This document shows positions 36,703 through 45,765 of a stretch of 64,000 nucleotides of DNA, in pieces. This DNA is from Pelagophyceae sp. CCMP2097 (lineage: Eukaryota > Sar > Pelagophyceae). The notes beneath the pieces are model-generated. The model searched no databases, was not told the DNA's origin, and was given only the letters and a program-made list of their open reading frames with translations. Location of the stretch: assembly GCA_026770575.1 (NCBI GenBank), contig MU657241.1, forward strand, positions 136,957 through 200,956, in the 5' to 3' direction. The position numbers and the translations under genes were made by a program. Within the stretch, counting starts at the first letter, position 1; each line of letters opens with the position of its first letter.

Positions 36703-37998
36703 ATGCGGTGCATACTCGACTGCCTCTACGGCGAAGTGATCGACTGCCTCGCCGGCTTGCGCGCGCTGCCCGAGGCTCCGCAAGACGCGCCCGCGCCCGG
36801 CGACATGGTCAAGCTCAACGTCGGCGGCGCGCGCTTCGAAACTTCTAGGGCCGCGCTGACGCGCGTCGAGGACTCGATGCTCGGGCGCATGTTCGGCCGG
36901 TGCGAGGATATGCTGCAGCCGGACCCTTTTGATGGTTCTTTCTACATTGGGCGCGACGGAAAGCTCTTCGGCATGATCCTAGACTTCCTCGCAGACGCCG
37001 ACGGCCCTAAAATGCAACAGGCGATCTACAGCCTGCCCGAGCCCGCGCAAGACGCGCTGGTGCAGGAGCTCGACTACTTTTGCCTTTTGAAGGAAGTGTT
37101 TGGCGTTCGAAGGTGGGTCGACGACGCGGTCTTCCGGCCGGGGCCGACCATGTCGTCGAGGCGGTTTTACTGCGCGGCCGTGTGTGCAAAAGGGCGCGTC
37201 TTCGTCTTTGGCGGCGTCGAGGGCTATGCTTTAAACACGACGGAGGTTCTCGACGCGCAGACCCTGGCCGTCACCCCGGGGCCAGACCTGCTCACGGGGC
37301 GGGACGGCTGCGCGGCCGTGCAGATCGACGCCGATCGAGTGTTGTTGCTGGGTGGCTTCGGGACCGTCAGTGAGTGCTTGAGCACGACTGAGATCCTCCA
37401 CCTCCCGACGCTCACAGTCTCGCCGGGGCCAGACTCGAATGCGCGCAGCGGGTGCGCCGCCGTCGCTTTAGATTCGAACAGGATACTCGTCGTCGGCGGC
37501 TACGTCGGCTGGCCGGCGTCGAACACTGGCAGGACGGAGGTCCTCAGCCTCGACACCATGGCCTTTGCGCCGGGGCCAGCAATGGCCGCGCCGCGCAGCG
37601 CCTGCGCAGTTGTCGCTTTAGACGAGCACCGATTCATGGTGGCCGGCGGATACAAGAGGGGCTGCCTGAACTCGACGGAGATCCTCGACGTCCGGACCAT
37701 GGCCTTCACGCCCGGTCCGAATATGAACTCGGCGCGTTCGGCGTGCGCGGCCGTGCCCGTCGACGAGATGCACGTCCTAATCATCGGCGGCATGGACTCG
37801 AACAACGTGGCCCTGGCGACGACGGAGCTCCTCGACGTGGCGAAGATGGAGTTTGAGCCCGGGCCGCCCATGGGCACGGCGCGTATAGCGTGCGCCGCCA
37901 CCCGGCTCGAGACTGCCGACGGACCAAGAATCCTCGTCGTGGGAGGATCTGATGATGGGTACCAAACCGTCTCGACGACCGAGGTCCTCGCCGCATGA
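36703..37998 (+). CDS. BTB/T1 (KCTD-like) and Kelch-repeat protein
   Basis: A single exon encodes 431 residues from ATG 36703 (MRCILDCLYGEV). Residues ~30-130 form a potassium-channel-tetramerisation-type BTB/T1 domain: VKLNVGGARFETSRAAL, DSMLGRMFG, DGSFYIGRDGKLFGMILDFL. About five to six Kelch blades follow, each with a GG doublet and a T-E-[VI]-L-D strand: VFVFGGVEG...TTEVLD, LLLGGFG...TTEILHL, ILVVGGYVG...RTEVLSL, FMVAGGYKR...STEILDV, LIIGGMD...TTELLDV, ILVVGGSDD. BTB plus Kelch is typical of substrate adaptors for Cullin-3 ubiquitin ligases. Kelch joined to a T1-type BTB is commoner in protists. No BACK domain is obvious between them. A longer N-terminus from an upstream start cannot be excluded. 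Confidence 0.85.
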   Translation: MRCILDCLYGEVIDCLAGLRALPEAPQDAPAPGDMVKLNVGGARFETSRAALTRVEDSMLGRMFGRCEDMLQPDPFDGSFYIGRDGKLFGMILDFLADADGPKMQQAIYSLPEPAQDALVQELDYFCLLKEVFGVRRWVDDAVFRPGPTMSSRRFYCAAVCAKGRVFVFGGVEGYALNTTEVLDAQTLAVTPGPDLLTGRDGCAAVQIDADRVLLLGGFGTVSECLSTTEILHLPTLTVSPGPDSNARSGCAAVALDSNRILVVGGYVGWPASNTGRTEVLSLDTMAFAPGPAMAAPRSACAVVALDEHRFMVAGGYKRGCLNSTEILDVRTMAFTPGPNMNSARSACAAVPVDEMHVLIIGGMDSNNVALATTELLDVAKMEFEPGPPMGTARIACAATRLETADGPRILVVGGSDDGYQTVSTTEVLAA

Positions 37999-38027
37999 AC
38001 GCCGCCGGCTGCAGGACGTTCGTCCGA

Positions 38028-38096
38028 TCCCGCCGCCGAGCTCGGTGCCCGCGAGGTCCGCCGTCTGACGTCCGCTCCCGCCGCCGAGCTCGGTGC
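38028..38096. repeat. 21-bp direct repeat, two copies
   Basis: The sequence tcccgccgccgagctcggtg(c) occurs at 38028-38048 and 38076-38096, 48 bp apart, in the 162-bp gap between the convergent BTB-Kelch and RRM-repeat genes. It may sit in 3' untranslated or termination sequence. No function is inferred. Confidence 0.6.
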
Positions 38097-38160
38097 ACGA
38101 GCGACGGCCCGTCGATCCTTTACCATTCTTACCCATATCTTCTCAGCGCGCGTCTTCTTG

Positions 38161-40173
38161 CTACGAACCGTCGCAACTCCAGGGTCGGAGCATGCCCGGC
38201 GGTTTGAAGCCGGACTTGGCAAAGGCCTTTGCCGTCATTTCGATTTCGTCGGGGTTGAATGAGACGATCTTTTTCCCGACCTCGATCGCCATCACCCGGA
38301 AGAGCGCCAGCGCCGAAACGCCCGCCATCGAAAAAGCTCTCGAGAGGTAGGCGAGGTCCTGAGGGCCAAATGCCTGCATCTTCTTCGGGGCCGCCTTTGA
38401 GACTGCCTCGAACAGCTCAATTGAAGGGACGCCCGCTCGAGCAAACGCTAATACGAGGATGGAAAGCGCCTGCGGCTTGAAAGCGTGGATCTTCGGCGGC
38501 GCTTCCAAAGAAACGGCCTCGAACAGCTGCGGCGCCTTGATGCCGGCTCGGGCAAAGGCCCAGACGATATTTGCGAGCTCCTGCGGTTTAAACGTTTCAA
38601 TCTGCTTCACCGCCTCTTGCTCCACGGCCTCGAAGAGCGCCGGCGCCTCGGCTTCCGGATCCACCGTCGCAAAGGCCAGGGCAATCGTTGAGAGTCCTTG
38701 GGCGTCGAACTTGGCGACTTTCATGCGCGCCGCCCCGGCGATTGCGGGGAATAGTTTCCGGCTCGGTTTTGAGGATTCCCAGTCCCGCGAATACGCCCAC
38801 GCAATGTGCGAGAGCTCGCGAGGCGTAAACGCCGAGATCTTCGTCGCCGCTTCTTCTGCGGCGGCGTAGAAGAGGTCTGGGGCGTAGAAGTTTAATGTGG
38901 AGTAAGACCAGAGTAAGCGCGCCATGTCGTGCGCTGAGAACTTTTCAATCTTGCCCTCCGCCTCCCACGCAAACGCCCTGAACATGCTCTGCGCCTCGAC
39001 TTTGGCCAAAGTAAACGACCACACCGTCTCGGCGAGGTCCTGCGTGGAGAAGAGTGCGATTTTCATGCGGCATTCCCGAGCTAAGACCTTGTACAAATAC
39101 CGGTTCGCCGCGCCCGGTTCCGCCTTTGAATAAGCCCACGCCGTGTTCACCAGCTCGCGAGGGCTGAAACCCACAATCTTCTTGGGGGCTTGTTCAGCCA
39201 CTGCTTGGAAGAGCGACGGCGCTGCAAAAGCCGCCGTGGCGTACGCCCAAACAACAGTCGCGAGATCTTGCCGGTTGAACGTCTCAATCTTCTTCCCCGC
39301 TTCCGCAGCGACCGCTTCGAACAAAGCCGGCGCTTTAAAGCCCGCCGTCGCAAAGGCCCACGTCGTGCTCGAGAGGTCTTGTGAGTTGAAAGTGCCCACA
39401 TTCGTCAGCGCCTCGGTAGCTATAGCTTTGAAGAGCAACTTTGCTGCAAAGCCCGCCTTTGCAAAGGCCCACGCCGTGTTCGCCAAAGCGTGCGGCGAAA
39501 ACGTCGCAATCTTCTTGCACGCGTCTGCGGATACGGCTTCGAAGAGAGCCGGTGCGCTTTCGCCGACTTTTGCGGCGCCCCAGCACGCGTTTGCCAGGTG
39601 CCGCGCTTCCCACTTCGATTCGGTGAGGATGCTATCCGTCGCGCGGTCCACAAGCTTGAGGAAGAGGGGCTTCAACGGCCTCTCAAGCGTATGGTTCAAA
39701 ACGCCCAGGCGGTGCAGCGACGTGGCGAGGTTCATAAAGTTGTACGATTCGCCTTCGACGTCGAAGATTTGTAAGACGTCTGCGGCCGAAGCGGCCAAGA
39801 CGAGGCGCTTGTTGCGGGCTATGGCCGCCGCTAGACCGCCAAGCCGCCGCCGCTTTTCGGGCTTGGGAGCCGGCGGCGCACACGCCAGGGCCACGTTGAT
39901 CTGGCGCCCGCCGAGCACCGCGCCGTCCATGGCGAGCGCGGCGTCGCGGTCGGCTTCGTCGACAGTCAGATAAGCCACGCCGCGCCCCCTTTGCCTCTTT
40001 GCGTCGACGAGGACTCGGACTTCTCGAACTTCGCAGGCGGTGTGGAACGCGGCGATCACGTCGTCTTCGGCAAAGTTCCGGGGCAGCCGGCGCACGAAGA
40101 GTTCCGCGCCGACGGCCGGCACCGCTGAAAAGCGGCGGCCCGCCAGCGGCGCGCGGCGCCGGAACGCGTACAT
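38161..40173 (-). CDS. RRM plus helical-repeat (HPR/OPR/FASTK-like) RNA-binding protein
   Basis: A single exon encodes 670 residues from ATG 40173. The basic N-terminus (MYAFRRRAPLAGRRFSAV) could direct import into an organelle. Residues ~20-100 form an RNA recognition motif with RNP2-like LFVRRL and RNP1-like RGRGVAYLTV. From ~195 to 650 there are about twelve ~38-residue helical repeats with consensus F.PQ.LA.t.WAFA.aGf.ApaLFeAva.eA.kKI. Such repeats belong to the broad group of organellar RNA-binding helical repeats (HPR, OPR, FAST/RAP-like) used for post-transcriptional control of plastid or mitochondrial transcripts. No RAP domain is visible at the C-terminus. The exact superfamily and target RNA are not resolved by eye. 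Confidence 0.8.
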   Translation of the reverse strand: MYAFRRRAPLAGRRFSAVPAVGAELFVRRLPRNFAEDDVIAAFHTACEVREVRVLVDAKRQRGRGVAYLTVDEADRDAALAMDGAVLGGRQINVALACAPPAPKPEKRRRLGGLAAAIARNKRLVLAASAADVLQIFDVEGESYNFMNLATSLHRLGVLNHTLERPLKPLFLKLVDRATDSILTESKWEARHLANACWGAAKVGESAPALFEAVSADACKKIATFSPHALANTAWAFAKAGFAAKLLFKAIATEALTNVGTFNSQDLSSTTWAFATAGFKAPALFEAVAAEAGKKIETFNRQDLATVVWAYATAAFAAPSLFQAVAEQAPKKIVGFSPRELVNTAWAYSKAEPGAANRYLYKVLARECRMKIALFSTQDLAETVWSFTLAKVEAQSMFRAFAWEAEGKIEKFSAHDMARLLWSYSTLNFYAPDLFYAAAEEAATKISAFTPRELSHIAWAYSRDWESSKPSRKLFPAIAGAARMKVAKFDAQGLSTIALAFATVDPEAEAPALFEAVEQEAVKQIETFKPQELANIVWAFARAGIKAPQLFEAVSLEAPPKIHAFKPQALSILVLAFARAGVPSIELFEAVSKAAPKKMQAFGPQDLAYLSRAFSMAGVSALALFRVMAIEVGKKIVSFNPDEIEMTAKAFAKSGFKPPGMLRPWSCDGS

Positions 40174-40572
40174 CGTGTTCGACCTTACCCGGAGCGCCGT
40201 GGCTCCTTTAGCTCAGAAGCCTCACCCTGCGCCAAGGGAAATCTATCTCTTGGAAGAGTCTGGCTCAGAGATCCAGCCCTGAGCAACCCCAAGGGAACGA
40301 GGACTGTCTCTTGGGATCCTGTGTCGTCATGGGGCTGCAAGAGAGTCCGCCCGGAGGCTCCGGGCCCGGACTCCCGGGTCGAGAGGACCGTGACACTCGC
40401 AGAGGCCGCGTCGACAAAATTCTTTGTTCCTTTCGCTAAAATAAAGTGACTGTGCGAATTGTGCGTGAACTGTCCTTGCGTTGGCAATGCTGTGGAGTCC
40501 TCGTCACTGGCACGTCGCGCGCCGACGGTCACGGCCGGTTCCCGGCTGCCGCCCCAGCCCACGTGCGCCACG

Positions 40573-40690
40573 ATGGCCACCCCGCCGGCCGCCGCCGTGC
40601 CCAAGCCGTGCTGCGTCTGCTTCGGGCGGCAAGCACTGCACCAAGTGCAAATCGCATCACTTCAGTCCAAAAAGTGTCAACTCGTAAAGA
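40573..40690 (+). pseudogene. MYND zinc-finger remnant
   Basis: An ATG frame begins MATPPAAAVPKPCCVC, the start of a MYND finger. The next Cys/His group, GGKHCTKCKSHHF, lies in a shifted frame, and SKKCQLVK in a third. The three pieces in order match a MYND finger (C..C...C..C...C..C), so the locus looks like a frameshifted relic. A short intron cannot be fully excluded. A second remnant starting with the same KPCCVC lies at 63243. Confidence 0.45.
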
Positions 40691-40938
40691 AAACCCGCCG
40701 GCGGCTTGCCTGACACTAATTTCGGTTTATTAACGTCGTGATTAAGGTCAGTTGCATTTCAAATTTTAGAAAGGACGACATATTACGAACAAAAGTATGA
40801 AAAGGACGTCATTCTAGACCAAGCACTGCCGCGCGGTCGCAGAAATCTAGAATGTGTTGAAGAAATGTGTGGCTCACAGGAAATGTCTGAAAAATGTGCA
40901 TATATTCCCAATATATTTCTAATACTAGGAATTCCTCG

Positions 40939-40981
40939 TATTACAAGAGCGCGCCGGAGGCACACGGAGGCCCCGAAGGAT
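40939..40981 (-). repeat. 43-bp dispersed repeat, copy 1
   Basis: Its reverse complement matches 62606-62648 in 42 of 43 positions. It is GC-rich, contains cctccgtgtgcctccggcgc, and is flanked by AT-rich DNA. It may be a conserved part of a longer dispersed element. Confidence 0.8.
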
Positions 40982-41209
40982 TTATTCACAGAGTTCAAGA
41001 CGGGGGTTAAACAATTGCGTTAAATCAATGGCATCAGGCCCTGCCTGCTCGTCGGAATCGCCGCCTGGGCCGTGCATATATTCGAGTTTGTTCCGAGTCC
41101 ATACAAAGCGCCGCGGTCCGGGGGCGAACCGGCGTTGGTGGAGCGCCAATTTAGAAAGGGCTCGCCCCTGTGCACAAATGTTTGGAGGCGGTCGGCCGGC
41201 GTTTCCTGG

Positions 41210-42591
41210 TCAGTCGGATGTCGTCGTGACGGTGTTTGCGTGTCGCAGCGTGGCGACCTTCAAGAAGCGCGTCGCCTCTGGGTTGAAGTCGGGCGTCTCG
41301 ACAAACTGCAGGAAGAGGTTGCCCAACCGCGTGCGTAGGCCGTCGAGGCTCTCCCAACCGCGGCCGCGGTTCAACAAGTCCGCCTCGCGGTCCGCGAGGT
41401 CAACAATGTCCCTGGTCAGGGCGCAGTCAAACTCCTGCGCCGTCCACTTGACGTTCAGGAGCACTTCCAGCCGCGCCGAAACGGGCTGCCGCTTCTTGCC
41501 GCCGTCGTTGGATACCAGCGCGTTGTACAAGTCGTGGAGCTCGCCGGCGCGAACGGTAAACGGCGTGTGCACGTCGTGCAGCTCGCCGCCGCCGCTCTCC
41601 CACTTCTTCGGCATGGCCATCAACTCCAGCTCGCGCTGCACGCGCCGCGCGCGGCCGTCGCGTGCCGCGCGCGCCTTGAGGCGATCAATCGTCTGAAGCG
41701 CCTTGGTCTCCTTCGCAAGAATGTCGGCAATGGCCTGCTTCTTCGCCTCGGCCGAGAGGCTCTGGTTCGCCTGCGCGCGCTCCAGCTCGCCCTGGCGCCA
41801 GGCGTCGAGCTCGTTGTAGAGGAGGCCAAAGTCCTGCACAGATTTCGGATGGATCCTGCGCTCGATTTCGTGCAGCCGGCGCTTCTGCGACTCCGTGGCG
41901 CTGTCCTCCACAGTCCGCTCGTCGCGCAGTTGGCGGTCGTACAAACGCGACCTTAAAGCCCAGGTGCGCTTGCGGGCGCGGTAGCCGCGCCAGTAACATT
42001 GGATGACAAGAGTCTTGACGCGCTGCAGTTCCAAAAGCTGCGCGGCGGAAAAGTACCGGCGCGACTTGACCAACCGGTCCGTGGCGTCGTCGGTGACGAG
42101 GTCGCTGCGCGCCATTTGGGTGCCGTACTCGCGCTGCGACTGCGCGCCGCGCGTCTTCGTCTCGCAAGTCTGCGTGTCACGGTTGCGAACAAACTCGACG
42201 TCGCGCCTACGTACGTGCTCGACTTTGTAGACAAAGGCGGCTTCTCGAACGTCACACGACGCACCGCGGCGGGATGAGGCCGAACTTGTCCGACTGCGAC
42301 GAAGCGTGGTGGTACGTGCGGCCCGTCTCGCGGTGCCGGTAGCCGCCGAGGTACGGCTTCTTCTTCGAAGCCTAAGGCCGGCGTCGAGCACGGCCGCGGG
42401 CCCGAGGCGGACCGGACCAAACGCGCCTTTTCGACGTCGACCATGATGATCTCCTCCTCGCCTTGCGGCCCGCGGACCGTGATCTCGAGCGTGTCGGGCA
42501 TGTTGTACCGCGGGTCGCAGTACTCGGGCCAGTCGTCGTCGTCGTCCTTGGACTCGGCCTTGGCCTCGCCGTCCTTGGCCTCGTCGCCCAT
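41210..42591 (-). CDS. IQUB: IQUB-like ciliary protein
   Basis: Three exons, 42591-42418, 42371-42265 and 42206-41210, close in frame to 425 residues. Motifs match IQ and ubiquitin-like domain-containing protein, a radial-spoke/axoneme component. These are PYLGGYRHRETGRTYHHA, RDTQT, REYGTQM, an IQ motif VIQCYWRGYRARKR (calmodulin-type binding), RRIHPKSVQDFGLLYNEL, KETKALQTIDRLK, VHTPFTVRAGELHDLYNAL, FDCALTRDIVDLADREADLL and FLQFVETPDFNPEA. The N-terminus (MGDEAKDGEAK...DDDDDWPEY) is short and acidic, and no ubiquitin-like fold is recognisable before PYLGGY. Either this lineage lacks the Ubl or a 5' exon was missed. It implies that the organism builds a motile cilium. Confidence 0.88.
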
Positions 42592-43237
42592 CGTCCTGCG
42601 CACGACTAGACTTGAAGCCTCACGACGGCACGCGGCGAGCTCTCGGCGCGCCGATGCTCGCGACACGACCACGCGCGCGCAGCTCCGTCGCCACGGACGA
42701 GCCTCGAGGCGCGGCCCTCCCCTCGGAAGGAATCCACTGCAGCGCTTCTTTTCTCCACCACCGAGCAAGGTCGATGCGCTCTCCAGCCTCCTAGTCCGAC
42801 GCTCGAGACGCCGGCGCGCCGCACCTCGTGACGCCCGGCGCGGGGTTTGCAGCGCGCCTGCTGTGGAACGGCTCCCGAAAGACAGAGAGCTTTCGGCGAC
42901 ATATTGCAGCGGGTTTCCGACCGCGAGAACGACGTCGGCCGTCGGCCGCGCGCGTAGAATGGCGGTGGTCGGCGCGGGGAACCTCCGTCCCAGGCGCGCA
43001 ACCGCGGCCCGCGCGTCCGAGCCTGCCCGCAAGGCGCATGCATGGGACTGGACATCCTGTGATTCCTATTACATTACATGCAAAATTTTGTAATACAAAT
43101 GAAGCAATACAAATGAAGCAGAGATCCTTTTCGGCGACGACGTGGCGGTTTCTTGTGTGACTTCGTGAATTCCTCTCCTGTTCCGAGTGCTCCGCCGCTA
43201 ACTCGCAGAGCGTGGGTCCCGTGGTGGTGGCGCGCGG
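42592..43237. promoter_or_regulatory. divergent promoter region, IQUB / EF-hand gene
   Basis: The 646 bp between two divergently transcribed genes show no supported coding frame. The AT-rich stretch near 43060-43140 includes a 14-bp tandem duplication (aatacaaatgaagc twice, 43092-43119), about 120 bp upstream of the EF-hand ATG. Confidence 0.4.
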
Positions 43238-43993
43238 ATGACGACGTGGCCGCAGGTGGCAGCGTGCTGGAAGTCGGCGGACGGTGGGCGCTTCGATGGC
43301 GGCGTTTTAGAGAAATGCTTCCCAGCGGCGCCGGCGAGCAAGGCTTTTAGAGTGCCGATATGGCACGCCATGGACTCGAGCGGCACGGGCGTCGTCTCCC
43401 TCGCCAAGTTCGACGAGTGGTTCCTCCGAGCGACGCTAAACCTTGAGCGGAAGCACGGCGTGAAACCTGTCGACGGCAAGTCCACCGTCTTCGTCTACGT
43501 GCGGCCGGCTCTGATCCGCGCCTTTGCTTTAGCAAGGGGCTGCGCGCCGGCCGTGAGCGTGGAGAAGCTCGCCGCCGCAAGCGTCGGCACGGATGGATTT
43601 GTGACTTCGACTGAAGTTGCCATCCTCTTGCTGGCGACGCAGCACGTGCTGCACATTTTCCGATTATTCGACGAAATGGACACTTCCAACGACCGCCGCC
43701 TCGACCGAACCGAGTGGGACGCCAAGCTGGAACTGGCCAACGCCGAGTTGAGGAATTTAGGCTACATGGGCAAAGAGGTAAAATCGGACGATTTCTTGAT
43801 TTGCGACGCCGACGCGGGGGGTATGGTCCTCCTCTCCGAGGCCGTATTCTTCTTCCTCAACAAGTCCTGCTTCAACGCCACCATCCTGAAAAGAAACGCA
43901 ATCGTCGGGCCCAACCCGACGGGGGTGCAAGGAGACGAGGACAAAGCTTCCGCCAAAGGCCCCAAAGAGTCCAAGGCCTGTATCATCCTCTAA
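43238..43993 (+). CDS. EF-hand protein with C-terminal CaaX box
   Basis: A single exon encodes 251 residues. A clear EF-hand loop reads DTSNDRRLDRTEW, with acidic residues at positions 1, 5, 9 and 12. Further pseudo-EF-hands are likely: MDSSGTGVVSLAKFDEWF near residue 45, TDGFVTSTEVAI near 120, and CDADAGGMVLLSEAVFF near 190. The overall pattern resembles calcineurin-B/calmodulin-type calcium sensors. The protein ends KACIIL, a CaaX motif. A final Leu predicts geranylgeranylation by GGTase-I and hence attachment to a membrane. Its stop codon is only 18 bp from that of the opposing nuclease gene. Confidence 0.8.
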   Translation: MTTWPQVAACWKSADGGRFDGGVLEKCFPAAPASKAFRVPIWHAMDSSGTGVVSLAKFDEWFLRATLNLERKHGVKPVDGKSTVFVYVRPALIRAFALARGCAPAVSVEKLAAASVGTDGFVTSTEVAILLLATQHVLHIFRLFDEMDTSNDRRLDRTEWDAKLELANAELRNLGYMGKEVKSDDFLICDADAGGMVLLSEAVFFFLNKSCFNATILKRNAIVGPNPTGVQGDEDKASAKGPKESKACIIL

Positions 43994-44011
43994 CAATTTT
44001 CTCGGGATAGA

Positions 44012-45186
44012 TTACGTCAGAGGCGCGGTGAGCAGCGAGGCGTGTTTGGTGGGCCAGTCGTCGTCGAGGAACTCTAGCAAGCCTTCCATCTTCTTGATGT
44101 TGCGGAACGTCTGCGTTCTGTAAGGCGTCTCGAGCCGAGCCTCGACGTCGCGCAGCTCCAGGAGCGCGGTTCGTCGTTCTTCCGAACCTTTCTTTGTCGC
44201 GGCGACGCGGCGCACCAACGCTGTTAGAGCGAGCCTCTTGCGCTCCGCGGCCTGGAGGGCCTCGGCGGGGCTCAATCCGGTAAATTTCCTGAAGAGGCCG
44301 TTGCTGACGTCGTACTCGTCGTCCTCGGCGTTCATTCGAGAAGCCGAAGAGAGGCCCGCCTCGTTGATGAGTCTGGAGCTTTCGAGTTTCTGGGAGACCG
44401 CGTTCTTGGCGGCAACACATTCTCTTTGCAGCTGATCCGACGACATGAGAGTCGCCCCCGACGCAGACGCCATCAGACGGATCATGCCGTCGTCCGTGGC
44501 GACGATGGTCGCGCCCTCGCCCATGTTCCGTCGGTCGTACGAAGCGGTTTCAATAAACGCGTCGGCAGAGCGGTCGAACGACGTATAAACCACTTCGACC
44601 CGCGGGCTCGCTCTTTCCCGAGAGAGCTGCGACGCCGTCTTCGCGGCGTCGAACGCGACGACGACGTCCCAGCTCCGGACGACGGCCACGGCGCATAAAG
44701 ACGAGATCAACTGTTCGCGCGCCCCGTCCATGTCAAAGTCAGCATCCGCCGCTTCGTCCTCTTCTCTCCTTCGATTTTTGAAAATCAAATTGTAGCCGTC
44801 GACTAGAACCATCGGCCGGCCGACGTGGAAGTTGGAGTCGTCCGTCTCGTTCTTCTTCGCCGACACGCTTCGCTTCTGCGGCGCTTTGGACCGCCCGACG
44901 GCCGCGCCGCGCTGCGGCGAGTTGATCGCGCGGACGAGGCCGATCTGCTGCTTTAAAGACATGCCGCTGCCCATCACGCTGTTCGAAGTGATCCTACATG
45001 CCTTCAGGTCGCCGCGGCGCTCCCAACTAAGGGCGTGTCGACAGCCGCGCCAAGACTCGCGGGAGAGGCTCACCTCCGCGGCGCCGCCGGCGGCGCCGCC
45101 GGCGTCGGCGGCTTGGCGCTCTTCGCGAGCGCGTCGACGCCGCAGAGTTGCGCGAGCGCGGCGAATGCGAGGCAGAGCCGCCACAT
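44012..45186 (-). CDS. YacP-like NYN-domain endoribonuclease, probably plastid-targeted
   Basis: Two exons, 45186-45074 and 44993-44012 (80-bp intron), give 364 residues. A hydrophobic N-terminal signal (MWRLCLAFAALAQLCGVDAL) followed by a Lys/Pro/Ala-rich segment looks like the bipartite leader of complex plastids. The core matches the YacP/Rae1 subgroup of NYN (PIN-like) nucleases: MVLVDGYNLIFKN with a catalytic Asp, DVVVAFDAAKTASQL, VEVVYTSFDRSADAFIE and TIVATDDGMIRLMASASGA. Bacterial and cyanobacterial relatives cleave mRNA or mature rRNA. A plastid RNA-processing role is an inference. The C-terminal helical extension (~120 residues) includes NGLFRKFTGLSPAEALQAAE. It is tail-to-tail with the EF-hand gene. 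Confidence 0.85.
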
Positions 45187-45765
45187 CGTGCTAAGGCGCG
45201 GCTCGAGCGCTTTCAAGCGGTTCTGCGGCCCTGCTCACGGCGTACAATTGTACGGCCGCGTGCGGCGTCGGCGTCGGCGCCGAGCGGCGGTGCCGGTGCG
45301 TCGATGCCGACGGCACGCGAGATTCCACGCGGCGTAAGCGGCGCGGCGTCAGCCTTCAAGAAGTCCCTTCTCGGAATCCGTTGGCCTCTGGCCAATAGGA
45401 AATTCGTTCGCCGATTTCAGGTTGCGGCAGCAGGCCTCGTTCGGCTCGGACGCACTGCGTGCGCTCGCGGCGTCCATCTGCGGTCCGCGCGACGCCGCCC
45501 TGGTCCATCTCCGCGCGACGCCGTCCTGGACTCTAGAACTTTTTAGTGGGCGGTCGAGCTTGAGCGGGCCCGGGAGCCGCAAGCGCCGGGGCTTGAAGGA
45601 AAGCTTCCAAGGGACCTCCCGACGGCGCCGCCGCGGCCCGCGCGCCTCGGGCCCGGCCGGCCGGTCCTGCGGCTTTGAGGCGTGCCGCAGCTGCGGCGGC
45701 ACGGATCGGTGCCTCGCAGGCGCGGCGCCTCTTTCGACGCAGCCGCGAGCTCGCGGAACGCCGCC
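45187..45765. promoter_or_regulatory. divergent promoter region, NYN nuclease / SPCS1
   Basis: A GC-rich gap of 579 bp between two divergent starts. Several short frames overlap, but none has family motifs or a sensible start. No RNA gene is seen. Confidence 0.4.

Larger units (their letters stand above)
40174..41209. other. gene-free region with repeat debris
   Basis: A kilobase between two minus-strand genes. The first half is GC-rich and includes a tcgctaaaataaa motif (40432-40444) and a broken MYND-finger reading frame (40573-40690). From about 40700 to 41000 it is AT-rich and includes a copy of a 43-bp dispersed repeat (40939-40981). No intact gene or RNA gene is supported. Confidence 0.6.

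Noticed and set aside
40197..40290. Possible tRNA (tttagctcaga resembles an A box)
   Set aside because: No B box, no T arm and no acceptor pairing follow within a usable distance.
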